DNA of 64,000 nucleotides from Larkinella humicola (GTDB taxonomy: Bacteria > Bacteroidota > Bacteroidia > Cytophagales > Spirosomataceae): positions 1,302,001 to 1,366,000 of the forward strand of contig NZ_VTWS01000001.1 in assembly GCF_008727875.1 (NCBI RefSeq), written 5' to 3'. The notes under the pieces are model-generated. The model worked only from the letters and a program-made list of their open reading frames with translations. It searched no databases and had not been told where the DNA came from. A program made the position numbers and the translations under genes. Below are positions 26,944 through 35,540 of this stretch, piece by piece (position 1 is the first letter of the stretch; the number at the start of each line of letters is the position of its first letter).

Positions 26944-27258
26944 ATGAAAATCAAACTATTGACTTCCTGCTCAGGTCTGGGATTCTCCTACGCGCAAGGG
27001 CAGGAAGTCGACAACGTAGACCCCATCGTGGGGGCGGATCTGGTCAGGCACGGTTTGGCGATCGAGCAGCAAAACGAAGCTGAAACGGCGACGGCAGCGG
27101 TATCCGGTACGGCCGAAAACGCCAGTGCATCCGTCCCGGATGCCCAGACCGCACAGGACACTGTCGATTCAGAACCTGATCCAATCGATACCTCAACCCG
27201 TGCCAATCCCAGCCAGACAGTCGCCACGGGGAAAGGGGCATCTGGAAAGAAACCCTAA
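26944..27258 (+). CDS. Phage head-region hypothetical protein
   Basis: 104 residues: a short folded start (MKIKLLTSCSGLGFSYAQGQ, through VGADLVRHGLA) and a long Ala/Thr/Asp-rich disordered tail. The first 40 residues resemble small proteins placed between capsid and connector genes in many tailed phages; function unknown. Twelve bases separate it from the capsid gene. Confidence 0.65.
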   Translation: MKIKLLTSCSGLGFSYAQGQEVDNVDPIVGADLVRHGLAIEQQNEAETATAAVSGTAENASASVPDAQTAQDTVDSEPDPIDTSTRANPSQTVATGKGASGKKP

Positions 27259-27267
27259 GAAGCCATC

Positions 27268-27804
27268 ATGACCACCTTCACCCACGAACCCGCTGATCCT
27301 GCTGCTGCACTTCCCACCGTGGTGTCGCTGGAAGACGCGTGTTCGTGGGTGAAAGTGGCCGATGATGATCCGGATGTGCCGGTTTTGATTCAGGCCGCGA
27401 TGGGTTGGATCGAAGACTTTTGCTGTCAGCCGATTTTCAACCGGGAATTCGTTGTGACGCTTCGCGGCTTTGAAAACGGGTGTTTTGACAGCCTGTATGT
27501 CACCGAAATCACCCGGGTGGAGTACCAGGTGAAGGGCGAAACGGAAATAACGGAACTGGTCGAAGGGTTTGATTTTGAGCTGTTCGACAACGCCCTTCAC
27601 TTCCATGAGTCGCTTTTTGTCCTGCAAAACGTCGATCGCGTGGAGATCCGGTTCAAGGCAGGGCCAACGCCCCTACCCCCGGTCATGCCGGTCGTGATTA
27701 GGCTCTGCGTGGCCGACTGGTATGACAATCGGGCCGATTCCAAACGAGCTGCACCCTCAGCCGTTGAGAATCTGCTGAAACCCTACAAACTCATGCACTT
27801 CTGA
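27268..27804 (+). CDS. Head-tail connector protein (gp6-like adaptor)
   Basis: 178 residues. The start SLEDACSWVKVADDDPDVPV, the helix LIQAAMGWIEDFCCQPI and the final VIRLCVADWYDNR block follow the phage gp6/YqbG-type adaptor pattern, which binds below the portal ring. Its stop overlaps the next start (TGATG). Confidence 0.85.
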   Translation: MTTFTHEPADPAAALPTVVSLEDACSWVKVADDDPDVPVLIQAAMGWIEDFCCQPIFNREFVVTLRGFENGCFDSLYVTEITRVEYQVKGETEITELVEGFDFELFDNALHFHESLFVLQNVDRVEIRFKAGPTPLPPVMPVVIRLCVADWYDNRADSKRAAPSAVENLLKPYKLMHF

Positions 27805-28142
27805 TGGCAGAGAAACGATTTCAGGCGGGCAAGATGGACCGGCAGGTCATTCCGCAGCGACCGACTGAAACCAAGTCCGGCTCCGGGCAGGTGATCGATA
27901 CGTTCGAAGACCTGCCCGCCATCTGGGCCGCCCGAACGGACGAGACCGGCGGAGCGGATGAGAAGGTCGAAGGCAGCAAACGGCTAACGGCCGTTAGTCT
28001 GGTCACGTTTACGATCCGGTACCGATCGGACATTACGGTGAAATGGCGACTGGTATCCGACGGTGACACCTTCGACATCCAGCACATCGCGCCGGTAGGA
28101 CGAAACCACCTGCTAGCGATTAAATGCCGAAGGCACGATTAA
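27804..28142 (+). CDS. Head closure / head-tail joining protein
   Basis: 112 residues, beta-rich, with the family markers FEDLPAIWAARTDETGG, TFTIRYRSDITVKWRL and FDIQHIAPVGRNHLL. These match SPP1 gp16-like stoppers. The stop codon is followed at once by the next start, so all connector genes are packed. Confidence 0.87.
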   Translation: MAEKRFQAGKMDRQVIPQRPTETKSGSGQVIDTFEDLPAIWAARTDETGGADEKVEGSKRLTAVSLVTFTIRYRSDITVKWRLVSDGDTFDIQHIAPVGRNHLLAIKCRRHD

Positions 28143-28652
28143 ATGTTCCGGGTCAAAGCGGATTTCAGCCAGGCCCACCAGCTGGTCATTCGGTTGGAAC
28201 GAGCCTCCGCCATTTACCCGAAAGGCGTAGTCGGTGGGGCGCTGCGGGAAGCGGTCAAGCCCATGCTTCGCGTAGCCCGGCAGGAGGCTCCGATCGGCAA
28301 TTACGGACGCGAACGGATCTCCCTTCGGTACGGCAAATCGTCCCGTTCCAATGAGTACCGACGGGGCGGAGCAACCCGGCGCGACCTGCGCATCAAGGTG
28401 CTTTATCTCGACACAGGTCCAGTCGCGTACGTTGGGGTCAGCATGAAATCGGGCAAAGTAGGCTGGCGAACGCACTTTATCACCCGGCCCGTTTCGGGCG
28501 GTGGGAAAGCCGGACAGATCAACACTCGGGGAAATGATTTCATCAAACGAACCTACGATCGGACTTTTTCCGGGGTAGTCAAACAACTGGGCGGAGTGCT
28601 CATCAAACGGGCCGAGGCTTTTCTGGCCAGCCGCCCGTACAGCAGCCGATGA
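28143..28652 (+). CDS. HK97 gp10-like tail/connector protein
   Basis: 169 residues. It shows the family's N-terminal helix (VIRLERASAIYPKGVVGGAL), the central VARQEAPIGNYGRERISLRY and a late ITRPVSGGGKAG region, followed by a helical tail. Gp10-like proteins sit at the head-tail junction. It overlaps the next gene by four bases. Confidence 0.82.
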   Translation: MFRVKADFSQAHQLVIRLERASAIYPKGVVGGALREAVKPMLRVARQEAPIGNYGRERISLRYGKSSRSNEYRRGGATRRDLRIKVLYLDTGPVAYVGVSMKSGKVGWRTHFITRPVSGGGKAGQINTRGNDFIKRTYDRTFSGVVKQLGGVLIKRAEAFLASRPYSSR

Positions 28653-29041
28653 TTGGAGATGCGATCTACCACATTCTGACCAACGATCCGGGCGTCACGG
28701 CCCAGATCGGCGAGAACGTGTTTCCAAACCTGGTTCCGCAGGGCCAGTCGACGACAGCCGCCTGGTACGATACCGAGGAGGTTACCCCCCTGAATTGCCG
28801 CGACGCCCGGGGGTCATTCAGCGGTACCATCGAGATCGGCGTCATCAGCCCTGATTTCGACAAAATGATTCTGACGCTTCGGGCCGTGCGCAAATCACTG
28901 GACAATTACCGGGGTGTAGCGGCCGGAATTTCCGTCCGGTTTTTTACCGGCACTGAAGGACAGGCCGGGTATGACGACACGCTGAAACTGCATGGCAAAT
29001 CACTACGCTGGAACATTCTGGGTCAAATTTTAACACCGTAA
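28649..29041 (+). CDS. Tail completion protein (DUF3168-like)
   Basis: 130 residues with the DUF3168 arrangement: MIGDAIYHILTNDPGVTAQI, NVFPNLVPQG, TIEIGVISPDFDK and IRxVRKSLDNYRG-like helix. Such proteins complete the tail end that meets the head. ATGA overlap with the gp10-like gene. Confidence 0.82.
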   Translation: MIGDAIYHILTNDPGVTAQIGENVFPNLVPQGQSTTAAWYDTEEVTPLNCRDARGSFSGTIEIGVISPDFDKMILTLRAVRKSLDNYRGVAAGISVRFFTGTEGQAGYDDTLKLHGKSLRWNILGQILTP

Positions 29042-29053
29042 TTCTGTATAAAC

Positions 29054-29500
29054 ATGGCAGCAAGAACCGATGAAAACGTAGCAGGTGACGAGATATACCT
29101 CTACGCCAAGGTAGGCTCAACCTTCATCAAATGGGGGTGTATGGACTCCTTTAGCTTCAAATCGTCGATTGAATCTTTCGAGGTCAATTGCCGTGCTTTT
29201 TCGGGCAAGAAGCCCAGTGGCAAAGCGGCTTCGTGGACTATTTCGACGGGTGGTTTCAACCGGATCTTCAACCCGGCGGCTGAGGCCCTGAACATCTCGG
29301 TGAAAAAGGCCTACGAATGGCATGCTGGCAAAACCATCATCGAAATCCAGTTCGGAACGGAGTTCGAAGGGGATCCCATCTGGCTCGGCAAAGCATTCAT
29401 TACCGAATTTGAGCTGAACGGAAACCAGGGCGAAGCGTCCAAATACTCCCTGACGCTGGAAGGCTCCGAGCCAATCACGGTTGATACCGTGGATGCGTAA
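29054..29500 (+). CDS. Phage tail tube protein
   Basis: 148 residues, nearly all beta, with KSSIESFEVNCRAFSGKKPS, SWTISTGGFNR and the closing ITEFELNGNQGEASKYSLTL. The pattern (tagged strand, helix, GEASKYSLTLEGS end) is that of TP901-1/lambda-V-like major tail proteins. It precedes the tail chaperone genes as expected. Confidence 0.82.
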   Translation: MAARTDENVAGDEIYLYAKVGSTFIKWGCMDSFSFKSSIESFEVNCRAFSGKKPSGKAASWTISTGGFNRIFNPAAEALNISVKKAYEWHAGKTIIEIQFGTEFEGDPIWLGKAFITEFELNGNQGEASKYSLTLEGSEPITVDTVDA

Positions 29501-29544
29501 CCCCTGAAGTACACCACGCTGATTCCCACCTAACCACCACTTCA

Positions 29545-29916
29545 ATGTTTCTGCAATCCAAGATCACCAAAATGGCAAACGGAACTCCGGTAACGTTTGC
29601 CTTCACCTTCCGCACGATGGCCGTCCTGGCTCAATCCGTGGACATGGAAGAATTTGATAAACTCAACGGGTTCGAGCAAATCCCCGTCCTGCTGTTTGCC
29701 GCCCTGGTCGCCGGAAACAACCCTCTTCCGGAAGGTTTCTCGCTGGATCAGATGGATGACTTCCTCTTTACGATGTCACCCGACGATGTGGGCGAGGTCT
29801 TCCAATTGGGTACGGAAGCCATGGGGTTTATCGGGCTGGCGATCCAAAAGTACAGCGCCATCGCCAAAAGCGTGGAAAGCGCCAAACCCGTCCCCGCCAG
29901 CGCCAAAAAGTCCTAA
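29545..29916 (+). CDS. Tail assembly chaperone (G-like)
   Basis: 123 residues, mainly helical and acidic (FDKLNGFEQIPVLLFAALVA, MDDFLFTMSPDDVGEVFQLG). Position between tail tube and tape measure and size match lambda G-type chaperones. It ends VPASAKKS. A slippery run just before its stop allows part of the ribosomes to continue into the next frame (see the frameshift entry). Confidence 0.82.
   Translation: MFLQSKITKMANGTPVTFAFTFRTMAVLAQSVDMEEFDKLNGFEQIPVLLFAALVAGNNPLPEGFSLDQMDDFLFTMSPDDVGEVFQLGTEAMGFIGLAIQKYSAIAKSVESAKPVPASAKKS
29904..29910 (+). other. Probable programmed -1 frameshift site (C AAA AAG)
   Basis: In the chaperone frame the codons AAA AAG lie just before TCC TAA. A one-base backward slip continues without a stop through SRKEALRAEYELAIRVLG into the downstream frame at 29961-30278. 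The downstream frame has no ATG start near its beginning, only a GTG. Lambda-like phages make a G-T fusion in this way. Confidence 0.7.
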
Positions 29917-29960
29917 GCCGCAAAGAAGCCCTAAGGGCCGAATACGAGCTGGCGATCCGG

Positions 29961-30278
29961 GTGCTGGGTCTCAAACCCGATGAATTCTGGGAGCTGCGGC
30001 CCGCGGATTTCGAACTGATGAAAGCGCATTACATTCTGAAGGACGATGAGCGCAAACACTTTCAGGGTGAACTGCTGGCCACACTCTACAACACGAGCGC
30101 GAACCGGGATTTTACCAAAGGCCCGGCCAAGCGCAGCGACTTCTACCTGCTGTCCGATGAGGAGCCGCCGAGGAAACGGTGGAAACCCTCGAAAAAGGAC
30201 AAAGGGGCCGTCGAACTGCCCAGGAAGCTGTCGGAAAAACTCGACCGCCGTTTCAACCGTACTACCGTAACTACTTGA
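29961..30278 (+). CDS. Tail assembly chaperone second part (T-like, made by -1 frameshift)
   Basis: 105 residues if begun at the GTG, but the frame is open from before the chaperone stop, so it is most likely made as a fusion (about 29545 to 30278). It contains KPDEFWELRPADFELMKAHY, a helix typical of the T part that contacts tape measure, and a basic C-terminus (LDRRFNRTTVTT). It ends two bases before the tape-measure ATG. Confidence 0.75.
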   Translation: MLGLKPDEFWELRPADFELMKAHYILKDDERKHFQGELLATLYNTSANRDFTKGPAKRSDFYLLSDEEPPRKRWKPSKKDKGAVELPRKLSEKLDRRFNRTTVTT

Positions 30279-30280
30279 TC

Positions 30281-33103
30281 ATGTCTGCTACTGGAGCCGG
30301 AGCTGTCAACATCCGACTGGGAGCGATCACCACCGATTTTCTGAACGCCATGAAAGGCGTTTCGGGCGCGGTGCGCAATTCGGTCGCTTCCATGAACAAT
30401 GATCTGGCGTCTTTTTACAAGGCGCAGGATCGGCAGCGGGCGGTGTTCAGCAAAGGACTGGGCAGATTAGCGGACGATTTCCAATCGGTTGGGCGGAGTC
30501 TGACGGTCGGTCTCACCGGGCCGCTGGCCATTGGGTTGGGTATGATCGCCAGGAACTACGCCAGCATCACCCAGCTCAAGAATGCCGGGGAAGCCTACGG
30601 CATTACGTTACAGGACATCCAGAAAATTGCCAAAGCGCCGGGTCTGGGTCTGGAAGAAGCGGCCGGGTCCGTGGTGGGTCTTCGGGCGGTTCAATACGAT
30701 GCGAATCTGGCCAAATCGGCGGTGATGGAATTTGGCAACGCTTTGACCCTGGCGGGCAAAGGCAAGGCCGAACTACAGGGAGTCTCGCTGGCCTTCCAGC
30801 AGATCAAATCCAAAGGTTCGATTCAGGCCGAAGAAATCAACCAGATTGCCGAGCGCATGCCGCAGATTCGGCAGATCATGAAAGATGTGTTCGGAACCAC
30901 TGACACACAGAGCCTGCAAAAGCTGGGCATCAGTGCTGATGAGTTCACGACCAAGGTCGTCACCGGTCTTTCCAAATTACCCCGCGCGATTGTCGGGCCG
31001 CAGGTTGCCTGGGAGAACTTTACCGACGGTCTCAAAATCGGGTCTTACGAAATCGGTGCTTCCGCCGATCGGCTGTTCGGTCTGACTGACAAGCTAAGCG
31101 GCCTGGGCGATGTGCTGGGCGACTGGGCGGGCAAATTTAAAGCCCTGCCCGATTCGGTTCAGAAAGCCATTTTTCTCGTCACCGGACTGGCTACGGCCCT
31201 GGGGCCGCTGACCCTCGCCATCGGCTCATTGATCAGACTGCTCCCCGTTGTAAAAATTGGCTTTGCCGCTCTGGGTGGTCCCGTTGCGCTGACGGTGACG
31301 GCCGTTGCCGGAGCTGCCATGTTTATCATGGCCAACTGGGACAAACTGAAGGTCTACTGGGAAGCCGCCCAGAAAACCTTTACCGATTCGGGCGTCTGGT
31401 CGACGTTTACGGGACTGGTTTCCTCCGCCTTTGATCTGGTCACCGGCGTATTCAAAGCCGGGGTCGCCCTCATGATGACCGCCTGGAATACCTTCAAAGG
31501 GTTTCTGATTCCCCAGGCAAAATTTCTGTTCGGTACGCTGACCGAGATTTTCAACGTCGCCGGGGGCGTTTTGACCGGCATTTTCAAAGTGTTGACGGGC
31601 ATCCTAACGCTCGACTGGAGCAAGCTGATGGAAGGGTTGCAGAACATCACCGTCAGCATCTGGAACGGCATCATTGGCCTAACGTCCAAATCGATCGCTT
31701 ATGTCGGTGAACTGTTTGCCGCGTTTGTAGAGCAATTCGGGGCCAGGGATTTCGGAGCATCCATCCGGGCCGGTTTGAACGACATTACATCGGCAGCCGA
31801 TACCATGAAAGTAGCGGTGGCCGGGGCCAAAAAGGAAGCCCAGGCCACCAGCGGGATGGCCCCACCGGACCCGATTGCCGGTACTGCACCCCTTGCGCCC
31901 ACCGTTCAGGATTTCGCCCGCACTCCCAAACCCGGAAAGGGGGAAAAGACTGAACTGGAGAAAGAACTCGATGACGTCGAGCGCCGGATCAAGCAGTTTC
32001 AGGACCAATACCGGGGCATCGAACCACCCGCTTTCCTGCGTGCGCACCGGGAGGAACTGAAGGGCTGGCTGGGGATGAAGCAGGAGGACCGGCTGTTCGA
32101 AACACCAGACAAAATCGGGAGGCAGTCCGATGCGTATTGGAAAACGGTCACCAACGGCTGGAAACTGTCGATGACCCGGCACGCCCTGTCCGCTCAGGAA
32201 AACATCGCCACGGTGGTCTCCAACCTGCAAGGGGCTGTCAAAGACGCGTTCCAGAAAGCGCAGGACCAGAAAGCCGCCGAGGGGGGCGATACCAACATCG
32301 ATTCCGCCATCCGGAAATTTTCCGCTATGGCCGATTTCCAAAAGGCCATGAATGGTCTGGTCAACGACAGCGGGTTGGGGAAAAATACTACTGAAGTCCT
32401 GAGTTCGCTGGGACTCGACCAGGTTAAGGAAGCGTTGAAAAACGGCATCCTGACCACCGACGAAACCGCCCGGATTGCCGAGTCTTTCACCAACGTGGTC
32501 GGGGTATTCAAAGAAGGCTTTGCCTCCATCAAGGAAACGGTAGCCGTCGGTCTGTTTGAAGCCCTGGGCGAATCCATAGCCAGCAAAGGCGATGCGTTTG
32601 GCAATCTGCTGAAGGGAATCGTCGGCATGCTGGCGGAATACGTCAAAAAGATTGGTGCGGGCCTGATCAAAGTCGGTTCACTGCTTTTACTCGATCCGCT
32701 GACGGCGGCAACCGGGGTGAAGAAAATTATTACCGGAGGCATCATGATCGCCGGTGCCTCGGCGGTCAATGCACTCGCATCCAGCGGTGGTGCCAAAGCC
32801 TTTGCCAACGGGGGCATCGTCCGGGGGGCGACATTGGGGTTGGTGGGTGAATACCCCTCCGCCCGTACCGGCAACCCCGAAGTCATCAGTCCGCTCCGGA
32901 CGCTCAAGAGTATGCTGAGTCCTTTGATTTCCCAAACCATCGACGATCGGCTCCGGAAAAATTTACCGAGCCGCCCCTACAACAACCTGACACCAGCGGC
33001 CTATACCCAGCGCATTCTGGTGGAGGGTGAATTCAGGGCGCAAGGCTCGGAACTCCTTACGGTTTTACGCCGGGCTGAAAAAAGCAAAATCAATTTCGGA
33101 TAA
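30281..33103 (+). CDS. Phage tail tape measure protein
   Basis: 940 residues from the ATG after the T-like gene; a longer frame overlapping it is unlikely. N-terminal coiled coil (FLNAMKGVSGAVRNSVASMN), the TP901-type FGNALTLAGKGKAELQGVSL and INQIAERMPQIRQ region (about 170-230), then several hydrophobic helices (near 298-330, 335-362, 405-470 and about 820-860). It fixes the tail length and probably helps DNA through the inner membrane. It is the longest gene before the tail tip, as expected. Confidence 0.93.
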   Translation: MSATGAGAVNIRLGAITTDFLNAMKGVSGAVRNSVASMNNDLASFYKAQDRQRAVFSKGLGRLADDFQSVGRSLTVGLTGPLAIGLGMIARNYASITQLKNAGEAYGITLQDIQKIAKAPGLGLEEAAGSVVGLRAVQYDANLAKSAVMEFGNALTLAGKGKAELQGVSLAFQQIKSKGSIQAEEINQIAERMPQIRQIMKDVFGTTDTQSLQKLGISADEFTTKVVTGLSKLPRAIVGPQVAWENFTDGLKIGSYEIGASADRLFGLTDKLSGLGDVLGDWAGKFKALPDSVQKAIFLVTGLATALGPLTLAIGSLIRLLPVVKIGFAALGGPVALTVTAVAGAAMFIMANWDKLKVYWEAAQKTFTDSGVWSTFTGLVSSAFDLVTGVFKAGVALMMTAWNTFKGFLIPQAKFLFGTLTEIFNVAGGVLTGIFKVLTGILTLDWSKLMEGLQNITVSIWNGIIGLTSKSIAYVGELFAAFVEQFGARDFGASIRAGLNDITSAADTMKVAVAGAKKEAQATSGMAPPDPIAGTAPLAPTVQDFARTPKPGKGEKTELEKELDDVERRIKQFQDQYRGIEPPAFLRAHREELKGWLGMKQEDRLFETPDKIGRQSDAYWKTVTNGWKLSMTRHALSAQENIATVVSNLQGAVKDAFQKAQDQKAAEGGDTNIDSAIRKFSAMADFQKAMNGLVNDSGLGKNTTEVLSSLGLDQVKEALKNGILTTDETARIAESFTNVVGVFKEGFASIKETVAVGLFEALGESIASKGDAFGNLLKGIVGMLAEYVKKIGAGLIKVGSLLLLDPLTAATGVKKIITGGIMIAGASAVNALASSGGAKAFANGGIVRGATLGLVGEYPSARTGNPEVISPLRTLKSMLSPLISQTIDDRLRKNLPSRPYNNLTPAAYTQRILVEGEFRAQGSELLTVLRRAEKSKINFG

Positions 33104-33104
33104 G

Positions 33105-35540
33105 ATGACGGGCTATAACCTTCGTTTCTGGGCAGATTATTATCCGGTTGATATCCTGGACCCGGTCGCGGGCACCTATCGGCCGGGAAATCTTCGCCGG
33201 ATCCACCTGTACCAGAAGGGTTACGATGGCAACCCGTTCGAGATGCACCGGCCGGAGGATCACATCCTGACGGCGGAATCGGTGGTAACGATTGAATCCG
33301 TATCCGACGGGGAAGAGTTATTCGGTGCTATTGTGGGCCGGAAAGCCCAAATCCAGTTGGTGGTCGATGATCACTTTGCGCTGGAAGCTGTCTACTCCAA
33401 TTCGGAGCGGGATTTCTGGATCACCATCGACGAGTCGGTTAACAGCGGTCTGTCGTATGACAAGAACCTGTTTACCGGCTGGGTTTCCGCCTGGGATGTA
33501 AAAGAGCCCTACACCCAGGCCCCGTACGTCGTTCAAATTACAGCATCGTGCGGGCTGGCATCCCTGAAAAATATTCCCTACAGCAGCTACCCGACGAAAG
33601 CCATCCGGCGGGGCATCGGTAATACCAACGAAGCGCTGCAACATTGTCTGGCGCACGTGGGGTATGATCTACCGATTTATACCAGCTTGCCGCTTGCCGA
33701 AGAAGCCAATCAGTTGCCAACACCGGGCGTAGCTCCGGCAGCTCCGTTTTCGCCCCTGGTCTATCTCAAACACGATGAGCAGCTTTTTCAGGGCAAATCG
33801 TGTTACGATGCCCTGAAAACCATTTTGCAATCGATGGGTGCCCGGCTCTGCCAGCAGGACGGCGCGTTTCGGATCAGCCGCTGGGGGCAGTTTTCCCACC
33901 CGATCACCAACGCGCCCATTGGTTTCAATCCGGAATACATCCAGTGGCGGGATAACGGCAGTTTGCTCAGCGGAACTCCGCCCGTCGGCCAGTGGCTCAT
34001 CACCGAGCGGATCGACCGCCGAATTGACAAAGACGCGGATGGGTTGCCGTTGCAGGGTGGATCCCTGTTTTTCGAGCCCATTTACCACCGGGCGGAGGTT
34101 GCCGTCGCGTACGGAGATGACCGGAACGAAATGCCCAACGGTGATTTTTCGGACGTAACGGGCCTGCTTCCAACCGGCTTCACCCCCCGGCAACCGGGCA
34201 TTCAGGCCCGGCGGATCGGTGAGGGAACGGTTGATAATCCGTACGCCTTGCAGATCGATGGCTACTCCGACACAAACGAAACCAAAATTGATCTTATCAA
34301 CATTGCGTCGCCCTATATCGAAGTACCCAGCCGGAACGGAACCACCCTGGAAGCCGATTTGTGGAAACTGTCACTGACCTACATCAACCGCAATACGCGG
34401 GGCGTGAAGTTGCAGATATCGGCAACAACCGCCAAAACCACTTTTTATCTGCAAAACGACGGGACCTGGAAAGACCGGGGCCGATTCTCCTACTACTATA
34501 CCCACGACAATTTTTATCCGGATGGTGACAAAATCCAGAAGGCCAAACCCACCCGGGGAATCAACGTGGAGATTGAAATGCCCGAGGTACCCGATTCAGG
34601 AGCGTACAAATTGCAAATCGCTTTCTTTCGCGGCCGTCGGCTCGACGGCCAGCTGGCTACGCCGTCTCCTCAGATCGAAATCAGGGATGTGCGACTCTCC
34701 CGCCGGGATTCCAGCAAAGAGCCGCTGAAAGGGGAACGCTACATCGCTGCGTTGCAAACCACGGACCCCGTCCGCTCGGTTGACGAAACCACTCTGACCC
34801 TGGCCGATCAGCGCAGTGCCAAAAGAGAGTACCTGACAGCCGCAGGCTTTCCGCCGGTGGCCATCAAAAATACCTACTACCGGTTTCGCACCGGGGCGAT
34901 GCGCCGGGTTGAAAGCAGCGTCGCGACCAGCAAATGGCAAACCCGTCCCAGCACCTTCCATGAGTCGAAACCGCTGGCGCAGATTCTCGCCTACGAACGG
35001 TTGGCCCTGACGGGAGCCATTCGGCGCGGCTTTGAAGGGGATCTTTTTTGTGTGGAGCCCATCCGCCCCCTGGACGTGCTGGTATTTCCGGAAATCCGGG
35101 ATGCTTCCAATCAGCCCATCCGGATGCTGATTCTATCCCACTCCATCGGCGACTTTTCGCAAATCGCCCGGGTTCGGGCGGTAGAAATCCCCGGTCAGGT
35201 GGCCGGAGCGATTGATGTGATGGGGTATTGGGAAACCCAGGACGGTGTCCTGATCCCCATGGATGACAACGAGGATAACCTGGCTAGTGCCGGTCCCGGA
35301 AAAAGCAAAGCGGGTAACGAGCTTCTAAAGGCCCTCATTGACAAACGCATTGCCAATCAGCTGTTGGGTAGCCCGCTCCTACCCGGCATTCGCGTCGGCA
35401 TGACGGATGGGCAGGGGCACGCTGTTTTGCCGCCCGGTGCGCCCGAACAACTCGTCCTGAAAGTCAAAGATGCGGGCATCCTCAAGTACATCCAACCGAC
35501 TACCCGCCTGTTGAACGCCTTCGGCTTAAAGATTAAATAG
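33105..35540 (+). CDS. Phage tail tip protein
   Basis: 811 residues from MTGYNLRFWADYYPVDILDP. Mostly beta-rich: an early domain with ILTAESVVTIESVSDGEELF and VVDDHFALEAVYSNSERDFW, then ARLCQQDGAFRISRWGQF and a late ILSHSIGDFSQIARVRAVEI. The last about 100 residues carry GIRVGMTDGQGHAVLPPGAP. Its place between tape measure and the tailspike fits a distal-tail or Tal-like baseplate protein; I recognise no precise family. Confidence 0.75.
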   Translation: MTGYNLRFWADYYPVDILDPVAGTYRPGNLRRIHLYQKGYDGNPFEMHRPEDHILTAESVVTIESVSDGEELFGAIVGRKAQIQLVVDDHFALEAVYSNSERDFWITIDESVNSGLSYDKNLFTGWVSAWDVKEPYTQAPYVVQITASCGLASLKNIPYSSYPTKAIRRGIGNTNEALQHCLAHVGYDLPIYTSLPLAEEANQLPTPGVAPAAPFSPLVYLKHDEQLFQGKSCYDALKTILQSMGARLCQQDGAFRISRWGQFSHPITNAPIGFNPEYIQWRDNGSLLSGTPPVGQWLITERIDRRIDKDADGLPLQGGSLFFEPIYHRAEVAVAYGDDRNEMPNGDFSDVTGLLPTGFTPRQPGIQARRIGEGTVDNPYALQIDGYSDTNETKIDLINIASPYIEVPSRNGTTLEADLWKLSLTYINRNTRGVKLQISATTAKTTFYLQNDGTWKDRGRFSYYYTHDNFYPDGDKIQKAKPTRGINVEIEMPEVPDSGAYKLQIAFFRGRRLDGQLATPSPQIEIRDVRLSRRDSSKEPLKGERYIAALQTTDPVRSVDETTLTLADQRSAKREYLTAAGFPPVAIKNTYYRFRTGAMRRVESSVATSKWQTRPSTFHESKPLAQILAYERLALTGAIRRGFEGDLFCVEPIRPLDVLVFPEIRDASNQPIRMLILSHSIGDFSQIARVRAVEIPGQVAGAIDVMGYWETQDGVLIPMDDNEDNLASAGPGKSKAGNELLKALIDKRIANQLLGSPLLPGIRVGMTDGQGHAVLPPGAPEQLVLKVKDAGILKYIQPTTRLLNAFGLKIK

